DNA from: JAEUMW01 sp039807745 | Lineage (GTDB): Bacteria; Pseudomonadota; Gammaproteobacteria; Burkholderiales; JAEUMW01 | Assembly: GCA_039807745.1 (NCBI GenBank) | Contig: JBDHRV010000001.1 | Coordinates: 1-64,000, forward strand | Length of the DNA stretch: 64,000 bases | Direction of reading: 5' to 3' | Part shown: positions 1 through 13,630 of the stretch, in pieces | Numbering within the stretch: position 1 is the first letter of the stretch | How the letters are laid out: every line of letters begins with the position of its first letter | The notes under the pieces: generated by a model | Seen by the model: only the letters and a program-made list of their open reading frames with translations | What the model was told of the DNA's origin: nothing | The model's database searches: none | Program-made: the position numbers and the translations under genes

Positions 1-1
1 C

Positions 2-1576
2 GCGGCGCGCTCGGCCGTGCTCGCCGCCGGCCCGGGCTTTCGCGTGTGGTTGCTGCAAGGCGTCACCGGGAGCGGGAAGACCGAGGTCTACCTGCGGGTG
101 ATGGAGCAGGTACTCGCCGGTGGCCGCCAGGTGCTCTTTCTCGTGCCCGAGATCAATCTCACCCCGCAACTGGAGTCATTCGTCCGCCGCCGGGCGCACG
201 CCGCGCACCTCGTTGCGCTGCACAGCGGGCTGGCGGACGGGGAGCGCGCGCAGAACTGGGCAAGCGCCCAGCGCGGCGAGGCGGATGTCGTCCTCGGCAC
301 GCGCCTCGCGGTATTCACGCCGCTGCCGCGACTCGGTCTGATCGTGGTGGACGAAGAGCACGACGCCTCCTTCAAGCAGCAGGAAGGATTACGGTACTCC
401 GCGCGCGACGTCGCCATCATGCGCGCCAAACAGAGCGATGTTCCGATCATGCTCGGTTCGGCCACGCCCGCGCTGGAAACCTATGCCCAGGCGCTCTCGG
501 GACGCTACGGCCTGCTGCGCCTGAACGCCCGTGCGAGCGGGAACACGCCAGCCACCGTTCTCGTGGATACCAGCCGCGAGCGCCTCGCGGAAGGCATGAG
601 CGCGAGATCCCTCGAAGCGCTGGCCGCCCGCGTCGGCCAAGGCGAGCAGAGCCTGGTCTTCATCAACCGCCGAGGGTACGCGCCGGTCCTCCATTGTCGC
701 GCCTGTCACTGGGTCGCGGGTTGCCCGCGGTGCGCTTCACGCCTCGTCGTCCACCTCCAGGACCGAAGCCTGGTATGCCATCTGTGCGGGCATCGCGAAT
801 CGCTGGGGGTCGCGTGCGCGACCTGTGGCAACCAGGATCTGGCTCCGGTCGGCCATGGGACGCAGCGCGTCGAGAGCTTCATCGCGCGGCGCTTTCCGCA
901 TGCCAGGGTGCTGCGGGTCGACCGCGACACGACGCGCACCAAGCGCGCGTGGATGGGCATGCGCGAGGAGATCACCGGGAACCGGGTGGACGTGCTAGTC
1001 GGCACCCAGATGCTGGCCAAGGGCCATGATTTTCCCCGCTTGACGCTCGTCGTCGTCCTGAACGCGGACAGCGCGCTCTTCAGTGCCGATTTCCGCGCCG
1101 CCGAGCGCCTCTTCGCCCAGCTCATGCAGGTCGCGGGCCGCGCCGGCCGCGCTGCACTGCCGGGCGAGGTACTGATCCAGACCGAGTTCCCGAACCATCC
1201 GCTCTACCAGGCGGTGCTCGCCCACGACTACGACGGTTTCGCCCGCAGCCAACTCGCCGAGCGGCGGCGCGCCGGATTTCCGCCGTGCGCGCACCAGGCG
1301 CTGCTGCGCGCCGAAGCCGCGCAGCGCAATCTCGCGTTCGATTTTCTGGGGCGGGCGGCGGCCGCCGGACACGCGCTCGCGTTGCCGGTGCGGATCTACG
1401 ATGCGGTCGCCGCGGCACGGCCCAGGGTGGCGGGGCGCGAGCGCGCCCAGCTGCTGGTGCAGTCCCCGGCACGTGCGCGGCTGCAGGCGTTTCTCGATGC
1501 CTGGCACCCGCTGCTGGACGGCATGGCTGACCGCAGCGTCCGCTGGGCACTGGACGTGGATCCCCTCGATCTTTGA
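2..1576 (+). CDS. priA: Primosomal helicase PriA (5'-truncated by window edge)
   Basis: PriA is a 3'-5' DNA helicase that reloads the replisome at stalled forks. The frame is open to the left edge, so the N-terminal 3'-end-binding and winged-helix part (about 200 residues of a usual ~730) lies outside the window. Visible are the Walker A motif GVTGSGKTE (bases about 59-85), the DEEHD box near base 351, and a zinc-binding region at about bases 690-840 with four CxxC-like pairs (CRAC, CPRC, CHLC, CATC). The helicase C-terminal half follows, with a QVAGRAGR motif near base 1127. A GTG at base 17 is internal and not the real start. The gene ends 65 bp before argS, which appears to have its own promoter. 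Confidence 0.95.
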   Translation, partial: AARSAVLAAGPGFRVWLLQGVTGSGKTEVYLRVMEQVLAGGRQVLFLVPEINLTPQLESFVRRRAHAAHLVALHSGLADGERAQNWASAQRGEADVVLGTRLAVFTPLPRLGLIVVDEEHDASFKQQEGLRYSARDVAIMRAKQSDVPIMLGSATPALETYAQALSGRYGLLRLNARASGNTPATVLVDTSRERLAEGMSARSLEALAARVGQGEQSLVFINRRGYAPVLHCRACHWVAGCPRCASRLVVHLQDRSLVCHLCGHRESLGVACATCGNQDLAPVGHGTQRVESFIARRFPHARVLRVDRDTTRTKRAWMGMREEITGNRVDVLVGTQMLAKGHDFPRLTLVVVLNADSALFSADFRAAERLFAQLMQVAGRAGRAALPGEVLIQTEFPNHPLYQAVLAHDYDGFARSQLAERRRAGFPPCAHQALLRAEAAQRNLAFDFLGRAAAAGHALALPVRIYDAVAAARPRVAGRERAQLLVQSPARARLQAFLDAWHPLLDGMADRSVRWALDVDPLDL

Positions 1577-1612
1577 GCGCCCGCTCGGCCCGGCCCGCGG
1601 CGGCGATGCGGG

Positions 1613-1618
1613 TATAAT
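1613..1618 (+). promoter_or_regulatory. Putative -10 element of argS
   Basis: A perfect TATAAT lies 23 bp upstream of the argS ATG in the priA-argS spacer. No convincing -35 hexamer is seen at 16-18 bp, so this is suggestive only. A start site about 7 bp downstream would leave a leader of roughly 17 bases. Confidence 0.45.
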
Positions 1619-1641
1619 GCAGCCTCTTCGCTCCAGTCTTC

Positions 1642-3387
1642 ATGAACGAACCCGCTTTCCCCGACCTCAAGTCGCATCTCACCGAACTGCTTCGCGCCGC
1701 GCACGAGCAGGTCAATCCCGAGGGTGGCTCGCCGACGATCGCCCTCGAACGCCCCAAGCAATCGAGTCATGGCGATTACGCCTGCAACCTCGCGCTCCAG
1801 CTGGCCAAGCCGATGCGGCGCAATCCCCGCGATCTCGCGCAGTCGCTGCTCACGGCGCTGCCCGCATCGCCGTACCTGCTGAAGGCCGAGGTGGCTGGCG
1901 CGGGGTTCATCAATCTGGTCCTGCGGCCGAGCGCGAAACAGCAGGTCGTCCGCCAGGTGCTGAGCGCCGGCCACGCGTTCGGGCGCGGCGACTACGGACA
2001 GGGGCAGCGCGTGCTGATCGAGTTCGTATCGGCGAACCCGACCGGCCCGCTGCACGTCGGCCACGGGCGGGGGGCAGCGTTCGGGGCGAGCCTCGCGAAC
2101 GTTCTCGCTGCCGCTGGCTACCGCGTCGAGCGCGAGTACTACGTGAACGATGCGGGTCGGCAGATGGACATCCTCGCACTGTCCGGCTGGCTGCGGTATC
2201 TCGAGCTGTGCGGCGTGGCGGTCGCGTTTCCACCCAACGCCTATCGCGGGGACTACGTGCGCGACATGGCGCAGCAGATCCACGCCCTTCACCGTGAGCG
2301 CTACGTGCGCGAACCGGAGCGCTGGCGCCACGGCCCCGCCGGCGATCACGCGGACCCCGAGGTCCACCTCGACTGGCTTATCGCCCGCGCCAAGGAAGCC
2401 CTCGGTCAGGATTTCGCCTACTTCCACGACTTCGTCCTCGCGGAGCAGCTCGGCGATTGCCGCGACGATCTGCTCGAGTTCGGCGTGACTTTCGATCAGT
2501 GGTACTCGGAGCGGTCGCTCTACGACACTGGCCTGGTCGAGCGCGTCGTCGCGACGCTCAAGCAACGGGGACACATCTACGTCCAGGATGGGGCGCGCTG
2601 GTTCAGGAGTTCGGCCTTCGGCGACGAGAAGGATCGGGTCGTGCAGCGCGAGAACGGTCAGTACACGTACTTCGCCTCCGACATCGCCTACCACCTCAAC
2701 AAGTACGAACGCGGGTTCGACCGCGTGGTCGACATTCTGGGGGCCGATCACCACGGCTACGTGGCACGAGTCCAGGGCGCCATTCAGGCGCTCGGCCTCG
2801 ATGCGAACCGGTTCGAGGCGGCGCTGGTGCAGTTCGCCGTGCTCTACCGGGCGGGCCGCAAGGTGCAGATGTCGACCCGCAGCGGCGAGTTCGTTACCCT
2901 GCGCGAACTGCGCAGCGAAGTGGGCAACGATGCTGCGCGGTTCTTCTATGTCCTGCGCAAGAGCGACCAGCATCTCGATTTCGATCTCGATCTCGCCAAG
3001 TCCCAGAGCAGCGAGAACCCGGTGTACTACATCCAGTACGCCCACGCCCGCATCTCGAGCGTGCTCGGGCAATGGGGCGGCGACGCGCAATTCCTCGGCG
3101 CGGCGGATGTCGCCCCGCTCGCTGGCGATGCCGAGCTCGCATTGCTGCGGCGACTGATGGAGTATCCGGAGACGGTGGAAAGCGCCGCGCACGACTTTGC
3201 GCCTCACTACATCGCCTTCTATCTGAAGGACCTCGCGAGCGAGTTCCACAGCTACTACAACGCCACGCACTTCCTGGTGGCGGAGGAAGAGGTGCGACAC
3301 GCGAGGTTGGCGCTGGTCGCAGCGGTGCGCCAGGTGCTGGCGAACGGTCTCGCGCTGCTGGGCGTGAGTGCGCCGGACAAGATGTAG
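1642..3387 (+). CDS. argS: Arginyl-tRNA synthetase
   Basis: This class I synthetase charges tRNA-Arg in the cytoplasm. The product is 581 residues, normal for the family. The N-terminal Add1-type domain is followed by the HIGH-type signature as HVGH at residues 138-141 (within ANPTGPLHVGHGRG). The KMSKS-equivalent is degenerate, QMSTR at 409-413, which is common in ArgRS. The C-terminal anticodon-binding (DALR) domain contains the YIQYAHARISS stretch. The ATG at 1642 sits just after a TATAAT box. The SPOR gene begins 12 bp after the stop, so the two are probably cotranscribed, with dsbA behind them. Confidence 0.97.
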   Translation: MNEPAFPDLKSHLTELLRAAHEQVNPEGGSPTIALERPKQSSHGDYACNLALQLAKPMRRNPRDLAQSLLTALPASPYLLKAEVAGAGFINLVLRPSAKQQVVRQVLSAGHAFGRGDYGQGQRVLIEFVSANPTGPLHVGHGRGAAFGASLANVLAAAGYRVEREYYVNDAGRQMDILALSGWLRYLELCGVAVAFPPNAYRGDYVRDMAQQIHALHRERYVREPERWRHGPAGDHADPEVHLDWLIARAKEALGQDFAYFHDFVLAEQLGDCRDDLLEFGVTFDQWYSERSLYDTGLVERVVATLKQRGHIYVQDGARWFRSSAFGDEKDRVVQRENGQYTYFASDIAYHLNKYERGFDRVVDILGADHHGYVARVQGAIQALGLDANRFEAALVQFAVLYRAGRKVQMSTRSGEFVTLRELRSEVGNDAARFFYVLRKSDQHLDFDLDLAKSQSSENPVYYIQYAHARISSVLGQWGGDAQFLGAADVAPLAGDAELALLRRLMEYPETVESAAHDFAPHYIAFYLKDLASEFHSYYNATHFLVAEEEVRHARLALVAAVRQVLANGLALLGVSAPDKM

Positions 3388-3399
3388 GGAGACTCGACG

Positions 3400-4065
3400 G
3401 TGACCCGCGAAACGAAGCAGAAGCCGGAACGGAGGGTAAAGGGACTGAGCTGGATGTCGCTGATCGTCGGGTTGTTTTCCGGACTGGTGATCGGGCTTGC
3501 CATCGCGTTCGCGGTCGCGTGGTACGTGAACAAGATGCCGAATCCGTTCGCACAGAAGGCGAACGGCACCACGGCTGCGCGCCCGGAGGTGGCGAAGCCC
3601 GGACCCGCGGCGGTCGAACCACCTGCCAGGCCGCAGCCGAGAATCGATACGAAGGCGGAGCCGAAACCCGCGGTCAAGGGGGAGGCGAAGGTTGCCAAGG
3701 CCGAGGAGGAGAAGCCGCGTTTCGACTTCTACAAGATCCTGCCGGGCTCGGAGGAACCGCTCTCGGATCGCGACCTGAAGCGCGCCGAACAAAAATCGAC
3801 CACGGCCGGCGCCAAGGATGTCTACTTTTTGCAGGCCGGTGCGTTTCAGAATGCCGCAGACGCCGACAACATGAAGGCGCGCCTCGCGCTGATGGGCATG
3901 GAAGCAAGCATTCAGACCGCGGCGATTCCGGACAAGGGCATGCTGCACAGGGTGCGCGTCGGCCCCTTTGGTTCGGTCGACGAACTGAACAAGGTCAAGA
4001 CGACGCTGAAGGAGAACGGCGTGCAGGCCACGCCCGTCAAAGTCAGTGAGGGACCAGGACGATGA
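3400..4065 (+). CDS. SPOR-domain inner-membrane protein, FtsN-like
   Basis: This 221-residue protein starts at GTG, preceded by a GGGAG-like ribosome site at the end of argS. It has a short basic cytoplasmic tail, one transmembrane helix at about residues 17-43, a Pro/Lys/Glu-rich linker (about 50-135), and a C-terminal SPOR domain at about 138-217 (starts VYFLQAGAFQ). SPOR domains bind denuded glycan strands at the division septum, so a role in cell division or septal wall assembly like FtsN is inferred. FtsN itself cannot be claimed from the architecture alone. Position between argS and dsbA is typical for betaproteobacteria. Confidence 0.85.
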   Translation: MTRETKQKPERRVKGLSWMSLIVGLFSGLVIGLAIAFAVAWYVNKMPNPFAQKANGTTAARPEVAKPGPAAVEPPARPQPRIDTKAEPKPAVKGEAKVAKAEEEKPRFDFYKILPGSEEPLSDRDLKRAEQKSTTAGAKDVYFLQAGAFQNAADADNMKARLALMGMEASIQTAAIPDKGMLHRVRVGPFGSVDELNKVKTTLKENGVQATPVKVSEGPGR

Positions 4066-4096
4066 GAACCAGGCAGGCGCGCATGGAGAACAGTGA

Positions 4097-4756
4097 ATGA
4101 CACCGATCAAACGATTCTGGGGGTTGGCGCTGCTTGCCCTGTTGGCCACGGCATTTTCGGTAGGAATTGTCAGCGCGGCCTCACCGGTACTCGACAAGGA
4201 ATACCGCCTGATCAATCCGCCTCAGCCCACCGACGGCTCGAAGAAGATCGAGGTGGTCGAGTTCTTCTACTATGGCTGCCCACACTGCTACGAGATGGAG
4301 CCCGCGCTCAAGAACTGGCTGAAACGCAAACCCGCGGACGTGGAGTTCCGGCAGCAGCCCGCGGTCTTTCGCGAGAACTGGATTCCACTCACCAAGACCT
4401 ACTTCGCCCTCGATGCGCTGGGGCTGCTGCCCAAGCTCAGTGACAAGGTCTACTCGGCGGTGCACGACGAGGGGCTTGGACTCTCGGACGAAGCCCTGAT
4501 GAGCAAGTGGATCGGGCAGCAGGGGGTCGACCCGGTGAAGTTCAGCGAAACCTACCGTTCGTTCGCGGTGCAGAACAGCGTGCAGCGTGCGATCCAGGTC
4601 ACGCGCGACTACCAGGTCAAAGGCACCCCTTCCATCGCGGTCGCGGGGAAGTACATCACATCTCCCTCCATGACCGGAGGCTTCGACCGGTTCTTCGAAG
4701 TGGTCGACCAGTTGATCGAGATGGCGCGTAAGGAAGCGGGGGGCAAGAAGAGCTAG
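4097..4756 (+). CDS. dsbA: Periplasmic thiol:disulfide interchange protein DsbA
   Basis: DsbA introduces disulfide bonds into exported proteins and is reoxidised by DsbB. The 219-residue product begins with a signal peptide (basic start, hydrophobic run to about residue 24, AA near 27-28). The thioredoxin-fold active site is CPHC at residues 61-64 in the context YYGCPHCYE, and the cis-proline is P178 in KGTPSIAV. The start is ATG at 4097, chosen because GGAGA lies 7 bp upstream; a GTG 4 bp earlier is in another frame. A strong hairpin terminator follows 24 bp after the stop, so dsbA closes the priA/argS-side transcript. Confidence 0.95.
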   Translation: MTPIKRFWGLALLALLATAFSVGIVSAASPVLDKEYRLINPPQPTDGSKKIEVVEFFYYGCPHCYEMEPALKNWLKRKPADVEFRQQPAVFRENWIPLTKTYFALDALGLLPKLSDKVYSAVHDEGLGLSDEALMSKWIGQQGVDPVKFSETYRSFAVQNSVQRAIQVTRDYQVKGTPSIAVAGKYITSPSMTGGFDRFFEVVDQLIEMARKEAGGKKS

Positions 4757-4780
4757 TCGAACGCCCCCTGCACGAGCGTT

Positions 4781-4817
4781 GACGGCCGCGGTCGAGATCT
4801 CGCGGCCGTCTTCGTTT
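4781..4817 (+). terminator. Rho-independent terminator after dsbA
   Basis: A perfect 10-bp inverted repeat, GACGGCCGCG (4781-4790) and CGCGGCCGTC (4801-4810), has a 10-base loop and is followed by TTCGTTT. It lies between dsbA and the next plus-strand gene. Confidence 0.85.
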
Positions 4818-4970
4818 GGACGCCCCGGAGAGCCCCGCGACCTCACCGTTCATGTGTGCCAGGACTTCCGCAGAGGTCCGACCCTTGCTTCCCCTCCGCA
4901 CCGCCTGTTGAATGACTGCCCCGACCGGGTGGATCGATCCGGGAAGCGAAAGATGGCGACGGAGGAAATC

Positions 4971-5291
4971 ATGGACACGGACGGCACGCGCGTTCTCGCG
5001 CTGGTGGGACTTAGCAATCACGACCTCGTACTCATCAAGAGCTTGGCGAAGCTCTCCGGGGGCAGACCCCGGAAGTATCGCGTCGCGCCGAGCAGCGAGC
5101 GCGCGAGTGCCGATGTCTTCATCGTCAATGGCGACGATGCCTTCGCCATGCAGGAGGCGAAAAACCTGGTCGGTCAGCGGACCGCCACGGTCATCCACGT
5201 ACGCAAGGAAGCCAAGGGCGTGAACGGGCATCCGACCATCATCCTGCCCCTGCATGCGAAAGCCGTCTACGGCACCCTCGACAAGCTGTAG
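4971..5291 (+). CDS. Small conserved-looking protein of unknown function, possible receiver-like fold
   Basis: I do not recognise this 106-residue protein. An in-frame start also exists at 4953 and further upstream, but ATG 4971 has an ideal GGAGG at 4961-4965 with 5 bp spacing, so it is preferred. There is no signal peptide or membrane helix. The pattern LALVGLSNHDLVLIKSL, then ADVFIVNGDDAFAM, then TATVIHV and HPTIILPLHAK looks like alternating beta-alpha units of a pseudo-receiver domain, but the phosphoacceptor Asp, acidic pair and Lys of true receivers are not clear. It stands alone after the dsbA terminator and converges with glmS. Codon use is like its neighbours, so it is probably real. 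Confidence 0.65.
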   Translation: MDTDGTRVLALVGLSNHDLVLIKSLAKLSGGRPRKYRVAPSSERASADVFIVNGDDAFAMQEAKNLVGQRTATVIHVRKEAKGVNGHPTIILPLHAKAVYGTLDKL

Positions 5292-5383
5292 CCCGCGGAC
5301 TGTCTGCTGACTCCGGCAACGGCCGCCCCTGGGGACTGCCGGTTCGAGCTTGTCGTACTCATCTGCCGCGCTTGTCCGCGGCG

Positions 5384-7210
<1,827 letters not shown>

Positions 7211-7281
7211 AGCCGTGGAATCCTCCAGGATGGGTCAAGACAAAGCGCAGAGAGACCGAACCGCGGAAAGCGGCCGGCAAG

Positions 7282-8706
7282 TCAAGTTTCGCCCTTCGGT
7301 TTCTTGCGCGGCCGCTGCCAGCCGTCGATGGCAACCTGTTTCACCCGCGAGATGGCGAGCGCGCCGGGGGGCACGTTGCGCGTGATGGTCGTACCGGCGC
7401 CGATCGTGGCGCCCTCGCCAACGCGCACGGGCGCGACAAGCTGGGTGTCGGATCCGATGAACACGTCGTCCTCGATGACCGTCTTGTGCTTGTTGGCGCC
7501 GTCGTAATTGCACACGATCGTGCCCGCACCGACGTTTACGTTGCGGCCGACTTCGCTGTCACCCACATACGCGAGATGATTGGCCTTGGACCCTTCGTGG
7601 ATGGTGCTGTTCTTCACCTCGACGAAGTTGCCGATGTGAACATGTCCGGCGATCCGCGTACCAGGCCGCATCCGCGCAAACGGGCCGATGCGGCATGCCG
7701 CGCCGATTTCGGCTTCCTCGAGATGGCAAAAGGGGAAGACCACCGAGCCGTCGCCGACCGCGACGTCGCGCAGCACGCAGTGCGAACCGATCGTCACGCC
7801 ATGCCCCAGGCGCACTTCGCCTTCGAAAATGCAGCTGACGTCGATGGTGACATCGTCACCGCATTCGAGCGTCCCGCGCACGTCAATGCGCGCCGGGTCG
7901 GCGAGCGTCACACCGCGCGCGAGCAGGGTATCCGCCTGCTCTCGCTGGTAGATGCGTTCCAGGGATGCGAGGTTGCCCTTGCTGTTCACGCCCAGCGTCT
8001 CCCACGCCGCCTCGGCCTGTGCCGTGATAACCGGGACGCCGTCGCGAATCGCGTGGGCAACGACGTCGGTAAGGTAGTACTCACGCTGGGCATTGTCGTT
8101 GCCGAGCGCGCCCAGCCAGCCGGCGAGCCGCTCGGCGGGGACCACCATGATGCCGGTGTTGACCTCCTTCAAGGCGCGTTCGGACTCGGTCGCATCGTTT
8201 TCCTCGACAATCCGCTGCACGCGCCCTGCGGCATCGCGCACGATGCGACCATAGCCCGTTGGATCCACGAGCACGGCGGTCACGACGTGGACGGCATCAG
8301 GCGGATCGCCGGCGACGAGCCGCTGCAGCGTCCCGAGGCGCGTGAGCGGGACATCTCCGTACAGGATCAGCACCCGGCCATCGCGATCGATGTGGGGCAG
8401 GGCTTGCAAGACCGCGTGCCCGGTTCCGAGCTGCGGTTCCTGGAGGGCGAAGCAAAGATCCGGGGCGGCCAGGGACTCTCGCACCGCCTCGCCGCCGTGC
8501 CCATACACCACACAGATGCGCTGCGCGCCCAGCACCCGCGCCGTGTCGATCACATGCTGGGCGAGGTAACGACCACCCAGCCGGTGCAGGACTTTCGGCC
8601 GCGACGAATACATCCGCTTGCCTTTGCCCGCAGCGAGAATCACCACGTTAAGGCGTGCGGTCACGGGTACGGGACTCGGCTCATGGGACTCCGGCATACG
8701 CAGCAT
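7282..8706 (-). CDS. glmU: Bifunctional GlcN-1-P acetyltransferase / GlcNAc-1-P uridyltransferase
   Basis: GlmU makes UDP-GlcNAc from glucosamine-1-P. The N-terminal pyrophosphorylase domain carries LAAGKGKRM at about residues 24-32, and the C-terminal half is a left-handed beta-helix of hexapeptide repeats ending in a short basic tail. As called (ATG 8706) the protein is 474 residues, about 15-18 longer than usual before the first strand. ATG 8697 or GTG 8664 are plausible alternative starts, the last giving a typical 460 residues. It is followed by glmS, and atpC ends 68 bp upstream, so read-through from the atp operon is possible. Confidence 0.95.
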   Translation of the reverse strand: MLRMPESHEPSPVPVTARLNVVILAAGKGKRMYSSRPKVLHRLGGRYLAQHVIDTARVLGAQRICVVYGHGGEAVRESLAAPDLCFALQEPQLGTGHAVLQALPHIDRDGRVLILYGDVPLTRLGTLQRLVAGDPPDAVHVVTAVLVDPTGYGRIVRDAAGRVQRIVEENDATESERALKEVNTGIMVVPAERLAGWLGALGNDNAQREYYLTDVVAHAIRDGVPVITAQAEAAWETLGVNSKGNLASLERIYQREQADTLLARGVTLADPARIDVRGTLECGDDVTIDVSCIFEGEVRLGHGVTIGSHCVLRDVAVGDGSVVFPFCHLEEAEIGAACRIGPFARMRPGTRIAGHVHIGNFVEVKNSTIHEGSKANHLAYVGDSEVGRNVNVGAGTIVCNYDGANKHKTVIEDDVFIGSDTQLVAPVRVGEGATIGAGTTITRNVPPGALAISRVKQVAIDGWQRPRKKPKGET

Positions 8707-8774
8707 TCTAGCTGCGGGCCGCCGCTAAGACGAAGCAACAGGCCGGGTGGAAGCAACCCCTCGAAGCAGCGAGG

Positions 8775-9200
8775 TCAGCGTCCGCCTTTGCGCAATTTCT
8801 GGATCGCCGCGAGCTGCGCGATCGCCTCGGCAAGCTCCGCCTCGGCCCTCGCGAAATCGATCTCGGCCGACCGATCCTTGAGGGCTTCCTCTGCCCGCTT
8901 CTTCGCTTCCGTGGCTTTGGCTTCGTCGAGATCGGGACCGCGGATGGCAGTGTCCGCGAGCACCGTGACCACGTCGGGCTGCACCTCGAGAATACCGCCG
9001 GACACCCAAACCAGCTCCTGTTCCTCCTTCATGGGCAGCTTGAGGCGCACCGCGCCGGGACGAATGCGCGTGAGCAGCGGTGTATGCCGAGGCAGAATCC
9101 CGATCTCCCCGGCTTCCGCAGGGGCGATCAGCATCTCGACCGGGCCCGCGAAGATGGACTCCTCGGCGCTGACGACGTCGACGTGCATGGTGATTGCCAT
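8775..9200 (-). CDS. atpC: ATP synthase F1 epsilon subunit
   Basis: Epsilon belongs to the central stalk and regulates ATP hydrolysis by F1. The 141-residue protein has the N-terminal beta-sandwich (begins MAITMHVDVVSAEESIF) and the C-terminal helical hairpin rich in Ala/Glu (about residues 95-138). The length is normal. It is the last gene of the atp operon, starting 13 bp after the atpD stop. Confidence 0.96.
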   Translation of the reverse strand: MAITMHVDVVSAEESIFAGPVEMLIAPAEAGEIGILPRHTPLLTRIRPGAVRLKLPMKEEQELVWVSGGILEVQPDVVTVLADTAIRGPDLDEAKATEAKKRAEEALKDRSAEIDFARAEAELAEAIAQLAAIQKLRKGGR

Positions 9201-9213
9201 GGCGGCCCCTCCG

Positions 9214-10620
<1,407 letters not shown>

Positions 10621-10645
10621 GTTCGTTTCCTGTTGCCTGGGATGA

Positions 10646-11524
10646 TTAGGACGCGATCGCGGCAGCACCGCCGACGATCTCCGAGATCTCTTTCGTGATC
10701 GCAGCCTGCCGGGCCTTGTTGTAGATGAGCTGCAGCTCGTCGATGATGGTGCCCGCGTTGTCCGAGGCGGCCTTCATCGCCACCATCCGAGCGCTCTGCT
10801 CGGAGGCGAAGTTTTCCACGATGGCCTGATAGATGAGCGCTTCGACATAGCGGACCAGGACCGACTCGACGACGCTCTTCGCCTCGGGCTCGTAGATGTA
10901 GTCCCAGGGACCGCGGCGCTTCTCGCCTTCGCCCAGAAGTTTGTCGTCCAAGGGCAGCAGCGGCTCGATGAACGCCTCCTGCTTCATGGTGTTGATGAAC
11001 TTGGTGTAGAGCAGATACAGGGCGTCGATCCGCCCTTCGGTGTAGGCGTCGATCATCACCTTCACCGGACCGATCAGCCGCTCGAGCCGCGGCGTGTCGC
11101 CCAGCGCCACGACATGGCTCACGACGTTGGCCCCCATGCGCTGCATGAAACCCAGCCCCTTGTTGCCGACGGCGCAGACCTGCACGCCGACTTTCGTCGC
11201 CTCGAGTTCCTTGATGCGCGCCAGGGCAAGCCGCAGCACGTTCGTGTTGAGGCCGCCGCAAAGCCCCTTGTCCGAGGTGATGACGATCATCCCGACGTTC
11301 TTCACTTCCGGGCGCTTGATGAGGAACGGGTGCCGATACTCGGGGTTGGCGCCGCTCATGTGCGCCGCCACCAGTCGCATCTTCTCGCCGTAGGGACGGG
11401 CGGCGCGCATGCGATCCTGGGCCTTGCGCATCTTGGAGGCCGCAACCATTTCCATCGCCTTGGTGATCTTGCGCGTGTTCTGCACGCTGCGGATCTTGAC
11501 GCGTATTTCCTTGCTGCCGGGCAT
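10646..11524 (-). CDS. atpG: ATP synthase F1 gamma subunit
   Basis: Gamma is the rotating shaft that couples Fo to the catalytic sites. The start is ATG 11524 (MPGSKEIRVKI), with GAGG 8 bp upstream; the open frame continues upstream through the end of atpA but has no family similarity there. The product has 292 residues. The N-terminal helix (SVQNTRKITKAMEMVAASKM) and C-terminal helix (YNKARQAAITKEISEIVGGA) form the conserved coiled coil. It starts 10 bp after the atpA stop and ends 25 bp before atpD. Confidence 0.97.
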   Translation of the reverse strand: MPGSKEIRVKIRSVQNTRKITKAMEMVAASKMRKAQDRMRAARPYGEKMRLVAAHMSGANPEYRHPFLIKRPEVKNVGMIVITSDKGLCGGLNTNVLRLALARIKELEATKVGVQVCAVGNKGLGFMQRMGANVVSHVVALGDTPRLERLIGPVKVMIDAYTEGRIDALYLLYTKFINTMKQEAFIEPLLPLDDKLLGEGEKRRGPWDYIYEPEAKSVVESVLVRYVEALIYQAIVENFASEQSARMVAMKAASDNAGTIIDELQLIYNKARQAAITKEISEIVGGAAAIAS

Positions 11525-11534
11525 CGGCGTGGCC

Positions 11535-13076
<1,542 letters not shown>

Positions 13077-13084
13077 GTTGACTC

Positions 13085-13621
13085 CTATTTCGTGAGGGCA
13101 GCCGCCATCGCATCCAGTTTGCCGCGTACGGAACCGTCGAGAACCTCGTCCCCGACCCGGATCACCGCGCCGCCAATGAGCGCCGGGTCAACCGTGGCTC
13201 GGGCGACGATCTTGCGCTTGAATCGAGCCTCCAGCTTCGCGACGAGCTTCTGCAACTGATCGTCGGTGAGCGCAAAGGCGGAGGCGACGCTCGCTTCGAG
13301 CATACCCTCGTCGCGCTCCTTCAATTCTTCGTACAACGTGCTGATGTCAGGCAGTATCTCCGCCCGGCCGTTGCGCAGCAGCAGGCGCAGCAGGTTCTTG
13401 CCGGCCTCGGACATGCCACTGCCTGCGGTCGACAGAAGTAGATCGAGCTTCTGCTCATGCGACACGCGCGGGCTGGAAAGCATCGCCTTCATGCGGCCGT
13501 CGCGGGCCACGACCGCTGCGAACTTGAGCGCATCCGACCAAGCCCCAAGCTGGGATTCCTGCTTCGCAAGCTCGAATACGGCCTCGGCATACGGGCGCGC
13601 GATGGTGACGAGTTCGGCCAT
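13085..13621 (-). CDS. atpH: ATP synthase delta subunit
   Basis: Delta sits on top of F1 and links it to the b-subunit peripheral stalk. The 178-residue protein starts MAELVTIARPYAEAVFELA, the usual N-terminal helical domain, and ends with the IRVGDEVLDGSVRGKLDAM motif typical of the C-terminus. It begins 9 bp after atpF. Confidence 0.96.
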   Translation of the reverse strand: MAELVTIARPYAEAVFELAKQESQLGAWSDALKFAAVVARDGRMKAMLSSPRVSHEQKLDLLLSTAGSGMSEAGKNLLRLLLRNGRAEILPDISTLYEELKERDEGMLEASVASAFALTDDQLQKLVAKLEARFKRKIVARATVDPALIGGAVIRVGDEVLDGSVRGKLDAMAAALTK

Positions 13622-13630
13622 GTCGTCCGC

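Noticed and set aside
1396..4215. Very long open frame on the minus strand (939 codons) opposite argS and the SPOR gene
   Set aside because: It is antisense to clear genes, rich in Arg/His/Val as expected of a high-GC shadow frame, and has no recognisable domain.
5365..5382. Hairpin GCCGCG-CTTGTC-CGCGGC after glmS as a terminator
   Set aside because: The stem is only 6 bp and no T-run follows on the minus strand.
8702..8707. TAGAAT overlapping the glmU ATG, similar to the atpI case
   Set aside because: The nearest TTG-type -35 (TTGCTT) is 22 bp away, too far, so it is probably chance.
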